From Streptomyces atratus (lineage in GTDB: Bacteria > Actinomycetota > Actinomycetes > Streptomycetales > Streptomycetaceae): DNA of 64,000 nucleotides. Shown here piece after piece: positions 47,799 to 56,522 of this stretch. The DNA is taken from assembly GCF_014648655.1 (NCBI RefSeq), contig NZ_BMRN01000040.1, positions 1 through 64,000 on the forward strand, in the 5' to 3' direction. The position numbers and the translations under genes are program-made. Within the stretch, counting starts at the first letter, position 1. Each line of letters opens with the position of its first letter. The notes under the pieces were generated by a model that worked only from the letters and a program-made list of their open reading frames with translations, was not told the origin of the DNA and made no database searches.

Positions 47799-49457
47799 TC
47801 AAGCGGCGGCGGTGGCTTCCGCGGACGGTCGTTGCCGAGTGAGCCGGAACTCGAGCATCGCCGCAAAGCGTTCGTCGGGATCATTCAGGTTCAGTTGCGC
47901 GATTTCTGCCGCTCGGCGAAGGCGGTATCGGAATGTGTTGGGGTGTACATCCATGGTCGCAGATGCGTTCAGGGTGTTGCCGAGGTGGTCGAGCCATTGG
48001 GCCACGGTTTCCGCCATCGTGGTTCCGTGTTCTCGATCATGGTGATACAGCCGGGCGATGGGGCCGTCCAGCAGTCCGCCCTCATTGTTCAGTTGGTCAC
48101 CGATCTCCATCAAGAGTGCGTCGAGTTGGACGTCGGCGAACATCGCGACTCGGCCGGCTGGTTCCTGGCGCAGGACACGTAGGGTTCTGTCCACATCGTG
48201 CCGCGAGCGAGCGAGGTCGGCCGGATCGGATGACGAGCCGTCGCGACCGATGCCGATCGCCACTCCTGCAGGTCTGTCCCGTGCACGGTCGAGGAAATCG
48301 TTCGAAACCCGCTGGGCCATGGCCGTGACGTTTTCTTTTCCTTTTCGGATCGGCGCCGGCACGATCGCATAACACACGTCGCCGACCAATGCCACGACCG
48401 CGCCGGGTGCCGCGACCGTCAGGTGAAATGCGAAGGAGTCGGTGATCCGTTCCAAGGTCTGCCGCCGCGTTCGCCCGGAGGCCGCAGTGTCGGCCGAGTT
48501 CCCATTCGGAAGGGACAGACCGAGCACGGTCACGGTCCGGTGCGCAAGTCCAAGACGCTCGATCGCGCCCGCCGCCGGGGCGGCCCCTGCCAATGCGGTT
48601 GCGATGAGGTCCGCGCGAACCTGCCGGTCGATGTCTACACCGATACGGTGCCGCAGCAGCTGCAGCGCAACAACTTTCGCGGCATCGACGAGTACTTGCT
48701 CCTTCTCGTCGCTCAGGGGCCCAGGGACTGCCGCCCAGATCGAGCCGAGCACTTGGTCACCTGCTCGTACGGCTATCGCCACGCGCGGAAGGCCTGGCGC
48801 TCCTTCGATCTGCGGTGTGTCGATGAAGATCGGTTTCTCGCTGGCGTGGAGCCGTTTGAAGACGCCCGCTCGTTCCTGCGCGAGGCGGGCGTGCTGGGGG
48901 ACGACACGTCCGAGAATCGTCTCGATCCGTGTTTGATCAGCCTCGTTCTGGCGATCGGAGAACGCCAGAATCTGTGAGTCGCGATCTTCGATGGTGATCG
49001 GTGCCTCGAGCAGTGATCCGATCGCGTTGGCCAGGGCGAACGAGTCTTCCGCGGGCATTCCGGCCAGCAGTTCCTCGCCGCTCGCACTGCTGGAGAGCAG
49101 CGAGCGGAGCAGGACGACCAACTGTGCCCACGTTGCTCCGCCGGCGAGGCCGAGCAGGACCACACCGCTGCGTTCGACGTGAGCACGCAGCTCCGGCTCG
49201 AGATCCAGCGGCGCACGTACCACGAGGGCGGGCGCCTGGCGTGTGACCGCACGATCGAGCAAGGCCGGCAGATCTCGGACGTCGGCGGCGGTACACAGAA
49301 GCATGGCCCCGGGGCGAACCGGTACCTGCTCCCGCGGATCGTCTACGACGACGTCGGTGATCAACGTCGTTCCGCCGACGGTCCCCGCAAGAACCTCCAG
49401 CAGGGTGCCGGCGAGGTTGCTCACGACGTTATCGAGCCTGGCTCCAGGGCTGGTCAT
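47799..49457 (-). CDS. PucR-family transcriptional regulator
   Basis: There are 552 residues. An N-terminal ligand/GAF-like region (about 20-300; LLEAPITIEDRDSQILAF, GSIWAAVPGPLSDEKEQ) is followed by a GGDEF-like CdaR region (VTVLGLSLPNG, GVAIGIGRDG). A C-terminal PucR helix-turn-helix ends it (LGNTLNASATMDVHPNTFRY, RLRRAAEIAQLNLNDPDERF). Members act as pathway-specific regulators of amino-acid, purine and polyamine catabolism. GGAGGG lies 9 nt before ATG 49457. The divergent placement from ridA-permease-aldolase and the dyads between them point to control of that operon. Confidence 0.9.
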   Translation of the reverse strand: MTSPGARLDNVVSNLAGTLLEVLAGTVGGTTLITDVVVDDPREQVPVRPGAMLLCTAADVRDLPALLDRAVTRQAPALVVRAPLDLEPELRAHVERSGVVLLGLAGGATWAQLVVLLRSLLSSSASGEELLAGMPAEDSFALANAIGSLLEAPITIEDRDSQILAFSDRQNEADQTRIETILGRVVPQHARLAQERAGVFKRLHASEKPIFIDTPQIEGAPGLPRVAIAVRAGDQVLGSIWAAVPGPLSDEKEQVLVDAAKVVALQLLRHRIGVDIDRQVRADLIATALAGAAPAAGAIERLGLAHRTVTVLGLSLPNGNSADTAASGRTRRQTLERITDSFAFHLTVAAPGAVVALVGDVCYAIVPAPIRKGKENVTAMAQRVSNDFLDRARDRPAGVAIGIGRDGSSSDPADLARSRHDVDRTLRVLRQEPAGRVAMFADVQLDALLMEIGDQLNNEGGLLDGPIARLYHHDREHGTTMAETVAQWLDHLGNTLNASATMDVHPNTFRYRLRRAAEIAQLNLNDPDERFAAMLEFRLTRQRPSAEATAAA

Positions 49458-49512
49458 GATCGACACCCTCCGATTGCTTCCTGCTGCACCCAACGGTACG
49501 TCGTTCGTGAAT

Positions 49513-49555
49513 GTGAATCCGCACCACACCTCGGTCGTGATTGGTGCGGATTCAC
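49513..49555. promoter_or_regulatory. 14-bp perfect inverted repeat, probable PucR operator
   Basis: GTGAATCCGCACCA (49513-49526) and TGGTGCGGATTCAC (49542-49555) are exact inverse complements with a 15-nt spacer, so centres of the half-sites are about 29 bp (roughly three helical turns) apart. It lies 55 nt upstream of the pucR start and 74 nt upstream of the ridA start. An operator for the PucR dimer or tetramer is inferred from position. Confidence 0.7.
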
Positions 49556-49557
49556 GA

Positions 49558-49578
49558 TGCACGTCGTGGTGACGTGCA
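49558..49578. promoter_or_regulatory. 8-bp inverted repeat, second putative operator
   Basis: TGCACGTC and GACGTGCA flank GTGGT. It directly follows the 14-bp dyad on the ridA side and does not share its sequence, so it may bind a different regulator or be a promoter-proximal hairpin. Confidence 0.5.
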
Positions 49579-49628
49579 GCACGCTGGTGCACATCGACGC
49601 CCCACCCCCGAAAGCAGGCAGTGTTTAC

Positions 49629-50153
49629 ATGTTCGCGACACCATCCACCAGCGGTGCATCCAGCGACGCGCGGTGCGCTGTCTCCGCGTCGTCCATGTCG
49701 TCATGGGCGAAAAGCCTCGCCGAGCTCGGGTTCGAACTGCCGTCGACGTCCACGCCGATCGGCGTCTATGTTCCGGCGGTGCGGACCGGTGATCTGGTCT
49801 ACACCTCTGGCCAGTTGCCGTTGGTGCGGGGATCGATCGAACGACCGGGAAAAGTCGGCCGCCAGGTTTCAGTGACGGACGCCTCGAGGGCAGCGGAAAT
49901 CTGCACTCTAAATGCACTTGCTGCGATCGATGCCCTCGTCGGCCTCGACTCGGTCGTACGGGTCGTGAAGGTTACCGGGTTCGTTGCTTCCGCCGACGAC
50001 TTCGCCGGCCAGCCCGAGGTCGTCAACGGCGCCTCGAATCTGCTCGCGCGCGTTTTCGGCGATGCCGGTACACATGCACGCTCGGCTGTCGGCGTCGCAG
50101 AACTGCCACTGAATGCCCCCGTCGAAGTCGAACTCATCGTCGAGGTTGCCTGA
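49629..50153 (+). CDS. ridA: RidA-family enamine/imine deaminase
   Basis: There are 174 residues, or 152 from the alternative ATG 49695. RidA proteins hydrolyse reactive enamine/imine intermediates released by PLP enzymes such as serine/threonine dehydratases. Visible blocks are SWAKSLAELGFELPS, YVPAVRTGDLVYTSGQLPL, ICTLNALAAIDALVGLDS, VRVVKVTGFVASADDF and SAVGVAELPLNAPVEVELI. The conserved Arg of the active site fits HARSAVGV. Family N-termini match the 49695 start better, but neither start has a strong ribosome site. It is the first gene of the operon with a permease and a D-amino-acid PLP enzyme, which would generate its substrate. Confidence 0.9.
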   Translation: MFATPSTSGASSDARCAVSASSMSSWAKSLAELGFELPSTSTPIGVYVPAVRTGDLVYTSGQLPLVRGSIERPGKVGRQVSVTDASRAAEICTLNALAAIDALVGLDSVVRVVKVTGFVASADDFAGQPEVVNGASNLLARVFGDAGTHARSAVGVAELPLNAPVEVELIVEVA

Positions 50154-50265
50154 CCCCCGGCACCCAGCCGGACCCGGCCGAGCGACGCCCGGCGCGGTCT
50201 GCCACGACTGTCCTCGCCGACCCAAACGCCTATGTCCAAACACTGACCTCGAACAAGGGCACATC

Positions 50266-51684
50266 ATGACAGTCGACAGCTCCCCCGAAGGGGCGAACGA
50301 GGACGGCCTCGCGCAAGGACTCAACAAACGGCACATCCGCATGATCGCGATCGGTGGCGCCATCGGAGTCGGGCTCTTCCTTGGATCCGGGAAAGGCATC
50401 TCCTACGCCGGGCCGGCCGTGATCGGCGTCTACGCGGTCACCGGCGTGTTCATCTTCATCATCATGCGTGCCCTCGGCGAGCTGCTGATGTACCGGCCCG
50501 TCGCGGGGAGCTTCGCCGAGTATGCGCGCGAGTTCTTGGGCCCTGCATACGGTTTCGTCACCGGCTGGGGCTACTGGATCACCTGGACCATCATCGGGAT
50601 GGCCGAGCTCACCGCAGCCGGGGTCTTCGTCAAGTTCTGGTTCCCGTCGATGCCGCAATACCTCACGGCACTGATCGCGCTGCTCGCACTCGTCGGATTG
50701 AACCTGGCCAAGGTCGGATTCTTCGGGGAGGCCGAATTCTGGTTCGCATCGATCAAGGTCGTCACCATCCTTGCCCTGATCGGTGGCGGCATCTTCGCAC
50801 TGGTCTTCGACGTCGGCAAAGCCGGCCAGGCAGGCGGGATCGAGAACCTCTGGAATCACGGAGGCATCGCCCCGCACGGGCTGCTCGCGGTCCTTCTGGC
50901 CTTCCAGATCGTGGTCTTCTCCTACCAGGGCGTCGAACTCATCGGCATGACCGCAGCCGAGACCAAGGACCGGGAGTTCGTGATACCGAAGGCGATCAAC
51001 TCCGTGCCCTGGCGTATCGGGATCTTCTACGTCGGCACCCTGATCGTGCTGATGTCGCTGTTCCCTTGGGATCAGTTCAGCGCGGACGAGAGCCCCTTCG
51101 TCAAGGGCTTCTCGCACATTGGTCTTCCCGCGGCCGCCGGCGTCATGAACTTCGTGGTCCTCGCCTCTGCTCTGTCGGCATGCAGCGCCGGGCTGTACAG
51201 CAACGGACGCCTGCTCAAGAAGCTCGCCGAGGACGGACTCGCACCCAAGGTGTTCGAGAAGACCAGCCGTGGTCACGTGCCTGCGGCCGCCATCATCGCC
51301 TCCGGCACTCTGATGCTCGTCGGCGTCGCGGTCAACGCGATCGTCCCGGAGAAGGCGTTCTCGTACATCTCGTCGGTCGCCACCCTCGGAGGAATCTGGA
51401 GCTGGGGTGTCATCGTCGCCTGCCACCTCGTCTACCGGCGTCGCGTAGAACGCGGTGAGGCACCCGCGAGTACGTTCCAACTCCCTTACGCCAAGGCCCT
51501 GTGCTGGGCCACCCTCGCCTTCCTCGCAGCTCTGACGATTCTCCTCGCGTTCGACGAGGGCCAGCGCATCGCCTTGTACGCCCTGCCGGTCTGGGCAGCG
51601 GTTCTCATCGGCGGCTACCGAATGTCGTCGCGAAACGCCGCCCGCAAGGAGCACGTCCCGGCCCGGGCGCCGAGCGCGCTGTGA
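50266..51684 (+). CDS. Amino-acid permease (APC superfamily, AAT type)
   Basis: There are 472 residues and about 12 transmembrane helices. The N-terminal signature HIRMIAIGGAIGVGLFLGSG, RALGELLMYRPVAGSFAEYA, FSYQGVELIGMTAAETKD and VPKAINSVPWRI-type blocks belong to the amino-acid transporter family that includes CycA, AnsP and GabP. With the adjacent D-amino-acid enzyme, a D-serine/D-alanine/glycine role (CycA-like) is plausible, but specificity is inferred from context. The start is ATG 50266, with AAGGG about 9 nt upstream. Confidence 0.93.
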   Translation: MTVDSSPEGANEDGLAQGLNKRHIRMIAIGGAIGVGLFLGSGKGISYAGPAVIGVYAVTGVFIFIIMRALGELLMYRPVAGSFAEYAREFLGPAYGFVTGWGYWITWTIIGMAELTAAGVFVKFWFPSMPQYLTALIALLALVGLNLAKVGFFGEAEFWFASIKVVTILALIGGGIFALVFDVGKAGQAGGIENLWNHGGIAPHGLLAVLLAFQIVVFSYQGVELIGMTAAETKDREFVIPKAINSVPWRIGIFYVGTLIVLMSLFPWDQFSADESPFVKGFSHIGLPAAAGVMNFVVLASALSACSAGLYSNGRLLKKLAEDGLAPKVFEKTSRGHVPAAAIIASGTLMLVGVAVNAIVPEKAFSYISSVATLGGIWSWGVIVACHLVYRRRVERGEAPASTFQLPYAKALCWATLAFLAALTILLAFDEGQRIALYALPVWAAVLIGGYRMSSRNAARKEHVPARAPSAL

Positions 51685-51743
51685 GCCCTGAGTCCATCCA
51701 CTTGCGCTGACGCCCTGCCGAGCAGCCACCTCAAGGAACATTC

Positions 51744-52955
51744 GTGATTCCCGCCGCATACCCCCAGCTGCGTCTCGACGCCGCCGCCCTCGATCACAAC
51801 ATCCGCGTCATGGCCGACTGGTGCAAGACCCATGACGTCGCGCTTGCTCCCCACGTCAAGACGACGATGTCCGCTCCCGTCATCGAACGGCAGATCGCGG
51901 CCGGCGCCGTCGGCGTCACCGTTGCCACCGTCGACCAGGTCGCGACCGTGCTCGGCTGGGGACACAACACCGTCCTCATCGCGAACCAGGTCGTCGATCC
52001 ATTCGGACTGGCGCGACTTCGGGCCTGGCTCGCCGCCGAGCCGGAACGGAAGATCCGGTGCTTCGTCGACTCCGCGGCCGGGATCGCCGCAGCGAATCGG
52101 GTGTTCGGCGCGCACGGCCCCGCTCTCGAGGTGCTTCTGGACATAGGCACCCCGGGTGGCCGCACCGGTATCCGCGACCCGGAGCAGGCCCGCCGCACAG
52201 CGGAGCTTGTCCGAGCGGCTCCCGGACTCCGGCTCGTGGGAGTCGCCGGGTACGAAGGCGTCGCCCCGAACACAAGGACCGACGAAACGATTGCGGCCGT
52301 GGACGAACACTGCCGCCGGGTCCGCGACGTCTACCTCGACGTCGCCGGACTCTTCGAGACCGACCGCCCCGTGTACTCGATGGGCGGATCGGCCTTTCCT
52401 GACCGTGTCGTCGACTTCCTCCCGACGGACGACGACGTTCCGGGCACAATCCGGTTGCTCAGGTCCGGTTGCTATGTCACGCACGATCACGGCGTCTACG
52501 CCCGCGTGAGCCCGATTCCCGGCCTCGTCCCAGCCCTGGCCGTGCGCGCGGTCGTCGTGTCAGCCGCCGAGGACGGCACCGCCGTGGTCGGAGCCGGAAA
52601 GCGCGACCTTCCCTACGACACCGAGACGCCGATCCTTCTGTCCGCCAGCACGGCGGCCGGACAGGACAAGTCCGGTGTCCGCGGACGTGTGCGCTCGCTG
52701 TACGACCACCACACCGTGCTCTCCGACGCATGGAATCTTGAGGTGACGGATGTCGTCGAGTTCGGGATCTCGCACCCGTGCTCGGCATTTGACCGATGGC
52801 CCGAGTACCTCATCACCAACGACCACGGTGATGTGATCGACGTCTGGCACACCGACTTCCGCCGATCGTCGATCGACACAGCGCTCAGCGAGTCAGCGAG
52901 TCAGCGAGTCAGCGAGTCAGCGAGTCAGCGAGAAGAACTGACCCTCCCCTCGTAG
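51744..52955 (+). CDS. D-threonine aldolase / D-serine dehydratase-like PLP enzyme
   Basis: The 403-residue product is a fold-type III (alanine-racemase-like) PLP enzyme with the Schiff-base lysine in LAPHVKTTMS near residue 39. The phosphate-binding parts are VGVAGYEG and YSMGGSAFPD. The C-terminal beta domain contains EFGISHPCSAFDRW, with the His-x-Cys metal site seen in eukaryotic D-serine dehydratase and D-threonine aldolase. The reaction (D-Ser deamination, D-Thr cleavage or a beta-hydroxy analogue) is unresolved. The GTG at 51744 is likely. The last 22 or so residues come from a TCAGCGAG repeat and then from insertion-element sequence, so the natural C-terminus has been replaced. Confidence 0.9.
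   Translation: MIPAAYPQLRLDAAALDHNIRVMADWCKTHDVALAPHVKTTMSAPVIERQIAAGAVGVTVATVDQVATVLGWGHNTVLIANQVVDPFGLARLRAWLAAEPERKIRCFVDSAAGIAAANRVFGAHGPALEVLLDIGTPGGRTGIRDPEQARRTAELVRAAPGLRLVGVAGYEGVAPNTRTDETIAAVDEHCRRVRDVYLDVAGLFETDRPVYSMGGSAFPDRVVDFLPTDDDVPGTIRLLRSGCYVTHDHGVYARVSPIPGLVPALAVRAVVVSAAEDGTAVVGAGKRDLPYDTETPILLSASTAAGQDKSGVRGRVRSLYDHHTVLSDAWNLEVTDVVEFGISHPCSAFDRWPEYLITNDHGDVIDVWHTDFRRSSIDTALSESASQRVSESASQREELTLPS
52885..52932 (+). repeat. Six tandem copies of TCAGCGAG
   Basis: There are six exact, contiguous octamers. Because 8 is not a multiple of 3, the peptide period is 24 nt (SESASQRV). Gain or loss of copies would change the reading frame and the C-terminus of the aldolase. The array stops 6 nt before the likely left end of the IS3-family element. 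Confidence 0.95.
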
Positions 52956-52990
52956 CGTGGAGTCCGTGATTGCAGGGGAAGTTGGGATTC

Positions 52991-53320
52991 ATGGGGTCCA
53001 AGCAACGGACGTACACGCCTGAGTTTCGTGAGGGTGCTGTACGCATCGTGATCGAGACGGGCAGGTCGGTCCCGGAGGTCGCCAAGGAGCTCGGCGTGCA
53101 CTCCGGCACGCTGCACAGCTGGGTGTCGCGGTGGCGGCGCAACGGGTCGGCGTCGTCCGACCGGCCAGCCGAGCCGGCACCGGATGGCCGGATGCGCGAG
53201 ACGGAGCACACTGAACTGGAGCGGCTGCGCCGGGAGATGAACGAGAAGAACAAGCGGATACGCGAGCTGTAGATGGAGCGTGATGTCCTCAAACGATGCA
53301 TGTTCCTCTGGGTGAAGTGA
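52991..53320 (+). pseudogene. IS3-family OrfA with premature TAG
   Basis: The N-terminal helix-turn-helix transposase subunit reads MGSKQRTYTPEFREGAVRI, VAKELGVHSGTLHSWVSRW and a leucine-zipper-like EHTELERLRREMNEKNKRI. TAG at 53270-53272 interrupts REL-stop-MERDVLKRCMFLWVK, where Glu or Gln is normal. The expected TGA is at 53318-53320. GGGGAAG precedes ATG 52991. The 93-residue shortened product may bind DNA but loses the linker used for the OrfAB fusion. Confidence 0.8.
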
Positions 53321-53769
53321 CCGAGACGGAACCGGCCGCCCTGGCCGCGTTCATCGGTAACCAGAGGACCGAACACCACGTCTCACACCGTCTGACCTGC
53401 CAAGTTCTGGAAGTGTCGGAGTCCTGGTTCTACAAGTGGCGCAACAAGCCCACCACGGCCCGCGAGGTCCGGCGCGGACAGCTGGCCGAGGTGATCCGGC
53501 AGATCTTCGAGGGCTCCGGCGATACCTACGGCTCGCCGAAGATCTGGCTCCTCCTGGTCCGCGCGGGCTGGCGCGTCTCGGTGAACACCGTCGCCCGCCT
53601 GATGGCCGAACTCGGCCTGGCCGGAAGGAAGATCCGCCGACGGCGCGGGCTGACCAGGCCCGACAAGCGGCCCGCGGCGCCGGACTTCGTCCGCCGTGAC
53701 TTCACCGCCGATGCTCCGGACCAGGTGTGGTGCGGCGACATGACCGAGAAGGATCGAGGAGATCCGTGA
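53296..53769 (+). pseudogene. IS3-family OrfB, truncated before catalytic core
   Basis: The reading frame is minus-one relative to OrfA. HTH_21-type region: VSESWFYKWRNKP, IRQIFEGSGDTYGSPKIW, VSVNTVARLMAELGLAGRK. Then come DFVRRDFTADAPDQVWCGD and MTE, the start of the rve integrase domain with its first Asp (CGDMTE). The remaining DDE residues are gone, replaced by KDRGDP-stop. It is an inactive transposase. Confidence 0.8.
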
Positions 53770-54410
53770 CCCCCGTGGCGGCGACCGCCTGCGGGGTGAA
53801 GACCGTGGAGCCGTCCTTCGCTTCCCACAGAAGTGCAGGGAGGTGCGAGCTCCGGGTGCCGTTCCGATCACCGGGATGAACGGCACGTGGGCGATGCCAC
53901 GCTCCAGCCGTTGGAAGGCAGAAGGCAGCCGCGCCAGTGCCTTGGGCTGCCAGCACATCAGGTCGACGACCGCGCCAGGCGGAATCGATGCCCGCCCGCC
54001 CGTCCGCCGCGGTGAGCACCGCGCGGGCGCACACCTCAGCCGCTACCACGGCCCGGTGCCGGCACCGACGACGGCCGCCGCGATCGACGGGCAGCGCGCA
54101 GCACGCCACACAGGCCAGCGCGGCCAGCCCCCCGAGCTCGTTCGGTCGCGCGCCTGGGACGGGGGGCAGCAGCAGGGTGCAACGGCCAAGCGGCAGGTCG
54201 CCACGCGCGGCCTCACGGCGGAGCAACGGTGACGCCTGCTTCCGTTGCCGTGCTGTCCCGCAGACACGGGGCCGCCGGCGAGCCGCCATTGCGACGCGCT
54301 CCAACACGGACACATGCCGGAAGGGCACACGTACGGCCCGCCTCGTCGACTGAGAACCAACTCCCCAGCAGCACTGTAGGAGTTGTAAGACGCTACGCGC
54401 CGAAATATTA
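53770..54410. other. Unassigned stretch after the broken IS
   Basis: I see no family on either strand. A minus-strand frame with FQRLERGIAHVPFIPVIG (about 53850-53930) is protein-like but unidentified and has no proper start. The stretch probably contains the sequence joined to the element by the deletion that removed its right end. Confidence 0.35.
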
Positions 54411-54444
54411 CACAGACTTCTGTGCACAACTTTCTATGCACAGA
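54411..54444. promoter_or_regulatory. Overlapping dyads upstream of the ArsR-type gene
   Basis: CACAGA-CT-TCTGTG (54411-54424) and TCTGTGCA-N10-TGCACAGA (54419-54426 / 54437-54444) share the TCTGTG element, giving three related half-sites. They end 27 nt before the regulator ATG, in an AT-richer stretch suited to a promoter. Autoregulation by the ArsR-type protein and control of the downstream exporter are inferred. Confidence 0.6.
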
Positions 54445-54471
54445 CTCCTTTGTTGGTCTAGCTTGAACCTC

Positions 54472-55086
54472 ATGGAACTACCGCAGCAGCCCTCCCAGGT
54501 ACATCTGACCGCCCGTAACCTGCGCGGCATCGCCCACCCACTACGGGTTCAGATCCTCACCAGCCTGCGGACAGAGGGCCCGGCCACGGCCACCACGGTG
54601 GCTCGCCGGCTGAATCTGAACACCGGGGCGACCAGCTACCACCTGCGCCAGCTCGCGGAGTACGGCTTCATCACGGAGGCACGCTCACCGGGCGGGCGGC
54701 GTGAGCGCTGGTGGCAGGCGGCGCATGCGAATACCGTCGCGCCCGACAACGACGCGCTGGACGGCAGCGAGGGACTCGGCATCGCCTACCTCCAGGCCCT
54801 CGGCCGGGTCTGGTCCGACGCCCTGACGGCCGCGATCGAGGCGACCCCTTCACTCACGCCCGAGTGGCGCGACGCGCAGGACTTCGGTGACTACGCGCTT
54901 GCCCTCACCCCCGCCGACGCCAAGGAGTTGACGGCGGAGATCCACGCCCTGCTCCGCCGGCGTACGTCCGCCGCCGCGGCAGCCGACGCGCAGGCGCCGC
55001 AGGACGCGGCACGGGTCACCTTCCAGTTCCAGTTGTTCCCGACCAGCGAGGACCGGCGCGTCACCCAGCCCACCGACATGGAGTAG
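54472..55086 (+). CDS. ArsR-type winged-helix regulator
   Basis: There are 204 residues. The helix-turn-helix domain (about 13-85) reads LRGIAHPLRVQILTSLRTEG, VARRLNLNTGATSYHLRQL and AEYGFITEARSPGGRRERWW. The C-terminal half (LTPEWRDAQDFGDYALALTP) is a ligand or dimerisation segment seen in HTH_20-type proteins. No metal-binding ELCVCDL motif is present, so metal sensing is unlikely. Four nucleotides separate its stop from the exporter start, so it is a local regulator of drug or metabolite export. Confidence 0.88.
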   Translation: MELPQQPSQVHLTARNLRGIAHPLRVQILTSLRTEGPATATTVARRLNLNTGATSYHLRQLAEYGFITEARSPGGRRERWWQAAHANTVAPDNDALDGSEGLGIAYLQALGRVWSDALTAAIEATPSLTPEWRDAQDFGDYALALTPADAKELTAEIHALLRRRTSAAAAADAQAPQDAARVTFQFQLFPTSEDRRVTQPTDME

Positions 55087-55090
55087 AGCG

Positions 55091-56494
55091 ATGGCCACTC
55101 AGCACACAGCCGCCGGGACGGCGGCGGACAACGGCTCACGGATATCGGCGCCGGACACGGGCCCCAGGGTCCTGCGCGGCCTGGTCGGCATGCTGTCGGC
55201 CAACGCGGCGGCCCTGTCGGCCAACCGGGTGTTGTCGATCGCCCTGCCCTGGTTCGTTCTGACGACCACGGGCAGCGTGGGCAAGACCGGTCTGGTGGCC
55301 TTCTGCCAGATCGTCCCGTACGTGATCTCGCAGGCGCTGGCAGGCCCGCTCATCGACCGTATCGGCCCCAAGCGGATCAGTGTGGCGGGCGACCTCCTGT
55401 CCACTGCCGCGATGGCCACCGCCCCGCTGCTCTACCTGACGGGCGGCCTGCCCTTCGGCCTGCTGCTGGCCCTGCTCGCGGTCGTCGGCGCGGCCGACGG
55501 GCCGGCCAACGGCGCCAAGGGGCTCTTCGTGCCGTCGGCCACCCGCGCCGCCCGCGTACCCATCGAGCGGGGCACCGGTCTTTCGGCCGCTGTCGAGCGG
55601 ACCGCGACGACCGTCGGGCCGGCCCTCGCGGGCGTGGTCGTCACCGCGTTCGGCAGCCTGTACGCGCTGTGGATCACCGCCGCACTGTTCGCGGTGTCGG
55701 CGCTGATCGTCTCGACGACCCTCACCGACCCGGTGCCCGAGCCGCACGAGACCCCGATCGAGGAGAGCAGCGGCTACCTCTCTCAACTGCGCCAGGGTGC
55801 CACCTTCCTGCGGGACGCGAAGCTGCTGCGGTCCATCGTGGGCATGCTGGCGGTGACAAATCTCCTCGACCAGGCATTCATGTCGGTGCTGTTGCCGGTG
55901 TGGGCGAAGGAGTCGGGGAACGGCGCGGAAGCCATCGGCCTGGTGGTGAGTGTCTTCGCCGCGACGTCGATCATCGCCGCGCTGGTGGCCGCCGGGGTGG
56001 CCGAGCGACTGCCACGGCGCACCGTCTATCTGATCGGCTTCTCCATGGGCGGCCTGCCCCGGTTCGCCGCCATGGCGATGGGGGCACCACTGTGGCTGGT
56101 GCTGACGGTGCTCGCGGTGGGTGGCCTGGGGTCCGGCTTCGTCAACCCGATCGTGGGTGCGGTGACGTACGAACTGATCCCGACACCGCTGCTGGGCCGG
56201 GTCAAGACACTGGCGCAGGCGGTCACCTGGGCGGGAATCCCGTTCGGCGGACTGCTGGGGGCGGGGCTGGTGACCGCGACCGGCACGTCGACGGCGCTGT
56301 GGATCGTGGGCGGGCTGTACCTGGTCGCCATCGGTGTGCCTGGCATGAGCAGGGAATGGACCGGAATGCGCAAGCGGACGGCATCCGAACGCGCCACCAC
56401 CGACGCTGCGGAAGACAGCAGCGGGGCGGGCCCTGCGAGCGCGGCGGCCCAGACCGTGTCGCCGGAGGAGCCCCCGGTCACGGCCACGGCCTGA
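55091..56494 (+). CDS. MFS exporter
   Basis: The 467-residue protein has about 12 transmembrane helices (for example LSIALPWFVLTTTGSVG, PFGLLLALLAVVGAADGPAN, LWLVLTVLAVGGLGSGFVNP) and the loop motif PLIDRIGPKRISVAGD between TM2 and TM3. It resembles drug- or enterobactin-type exporters of the MFS_3 group. GGAG precedes ATG 55091, 4 nt after the regulator stop, indicating one transcript. Because it sits directly before an NRPS operon it may export the peptide product, but it could equally be an independent efflux system. Confidence 0.9.
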   Translation: MATQHTAAGTAADNGSRISAPDTGPRVLRGLVGMLSANAAALSANRVLSIALPWFVLTTTGSVGKTGLVAFCQIVPYVISQALAGPLIDRIGPKRISVAGDLLSTAAMATAPLLYLTGGLPFGLLLALLAVVGAADGPANGAKGLFVPSATRAARVPIERGTGLSAAVERTATTVGPALAGVVVTAFGSLYALWITAALFAVSALIVSTTLTDPVPEPHETPIEESSGYLSQLRQGATFLRDAKLLRSIVGMLAVTNLLDQAFMSVLLPVWAKESGNGAEAIGLVVSVFAATSIIAALVAAGVAERLPRRTVYLIGFSMGGLPRFAAMAMGAPLWLVLTVLAVGGLGSGFVNPIVGAVTYELIPTPLLGRVKTLAQAVTWAGIPFGGLLGAGLVTATGTSTALWIVGGLYLVAIGVPGMSREWTGMRKRTASERATTDAAEDSSGAGPASAAAQTVSPEEPPVTATA

Positions 56495-56522
56495 ACCGGC
56501 GCGGGAACGGCGTGGCACGAGT

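Larger units (their letters stand above)
52939..53769 (+). mobile_element. IS3-family element, right part missing
   Basis: The left end is probably TGACCCTCCCC at 52939, just upstream of orfA. OrfA and a partial OrfB follow in the usual minus-one frame relation. Homology to OrfB stops inside the integrase core at about 53752, and no right terminal repeat could be found. The element cannot transpose by itself. Confidence 0.75.

Noticed and set aside
50230..51759. 509-codon minus-strand frame opposite the permease
   Set aside because: It is an Asp/Glu-rich mirror of a membrane protein gene, without start context.
53296..53769. Intact IS3 transposase able to move neighbouring genes
   Set aside because: Only the first Asp of the DDE core is present and the element lacks a recognisable right end.
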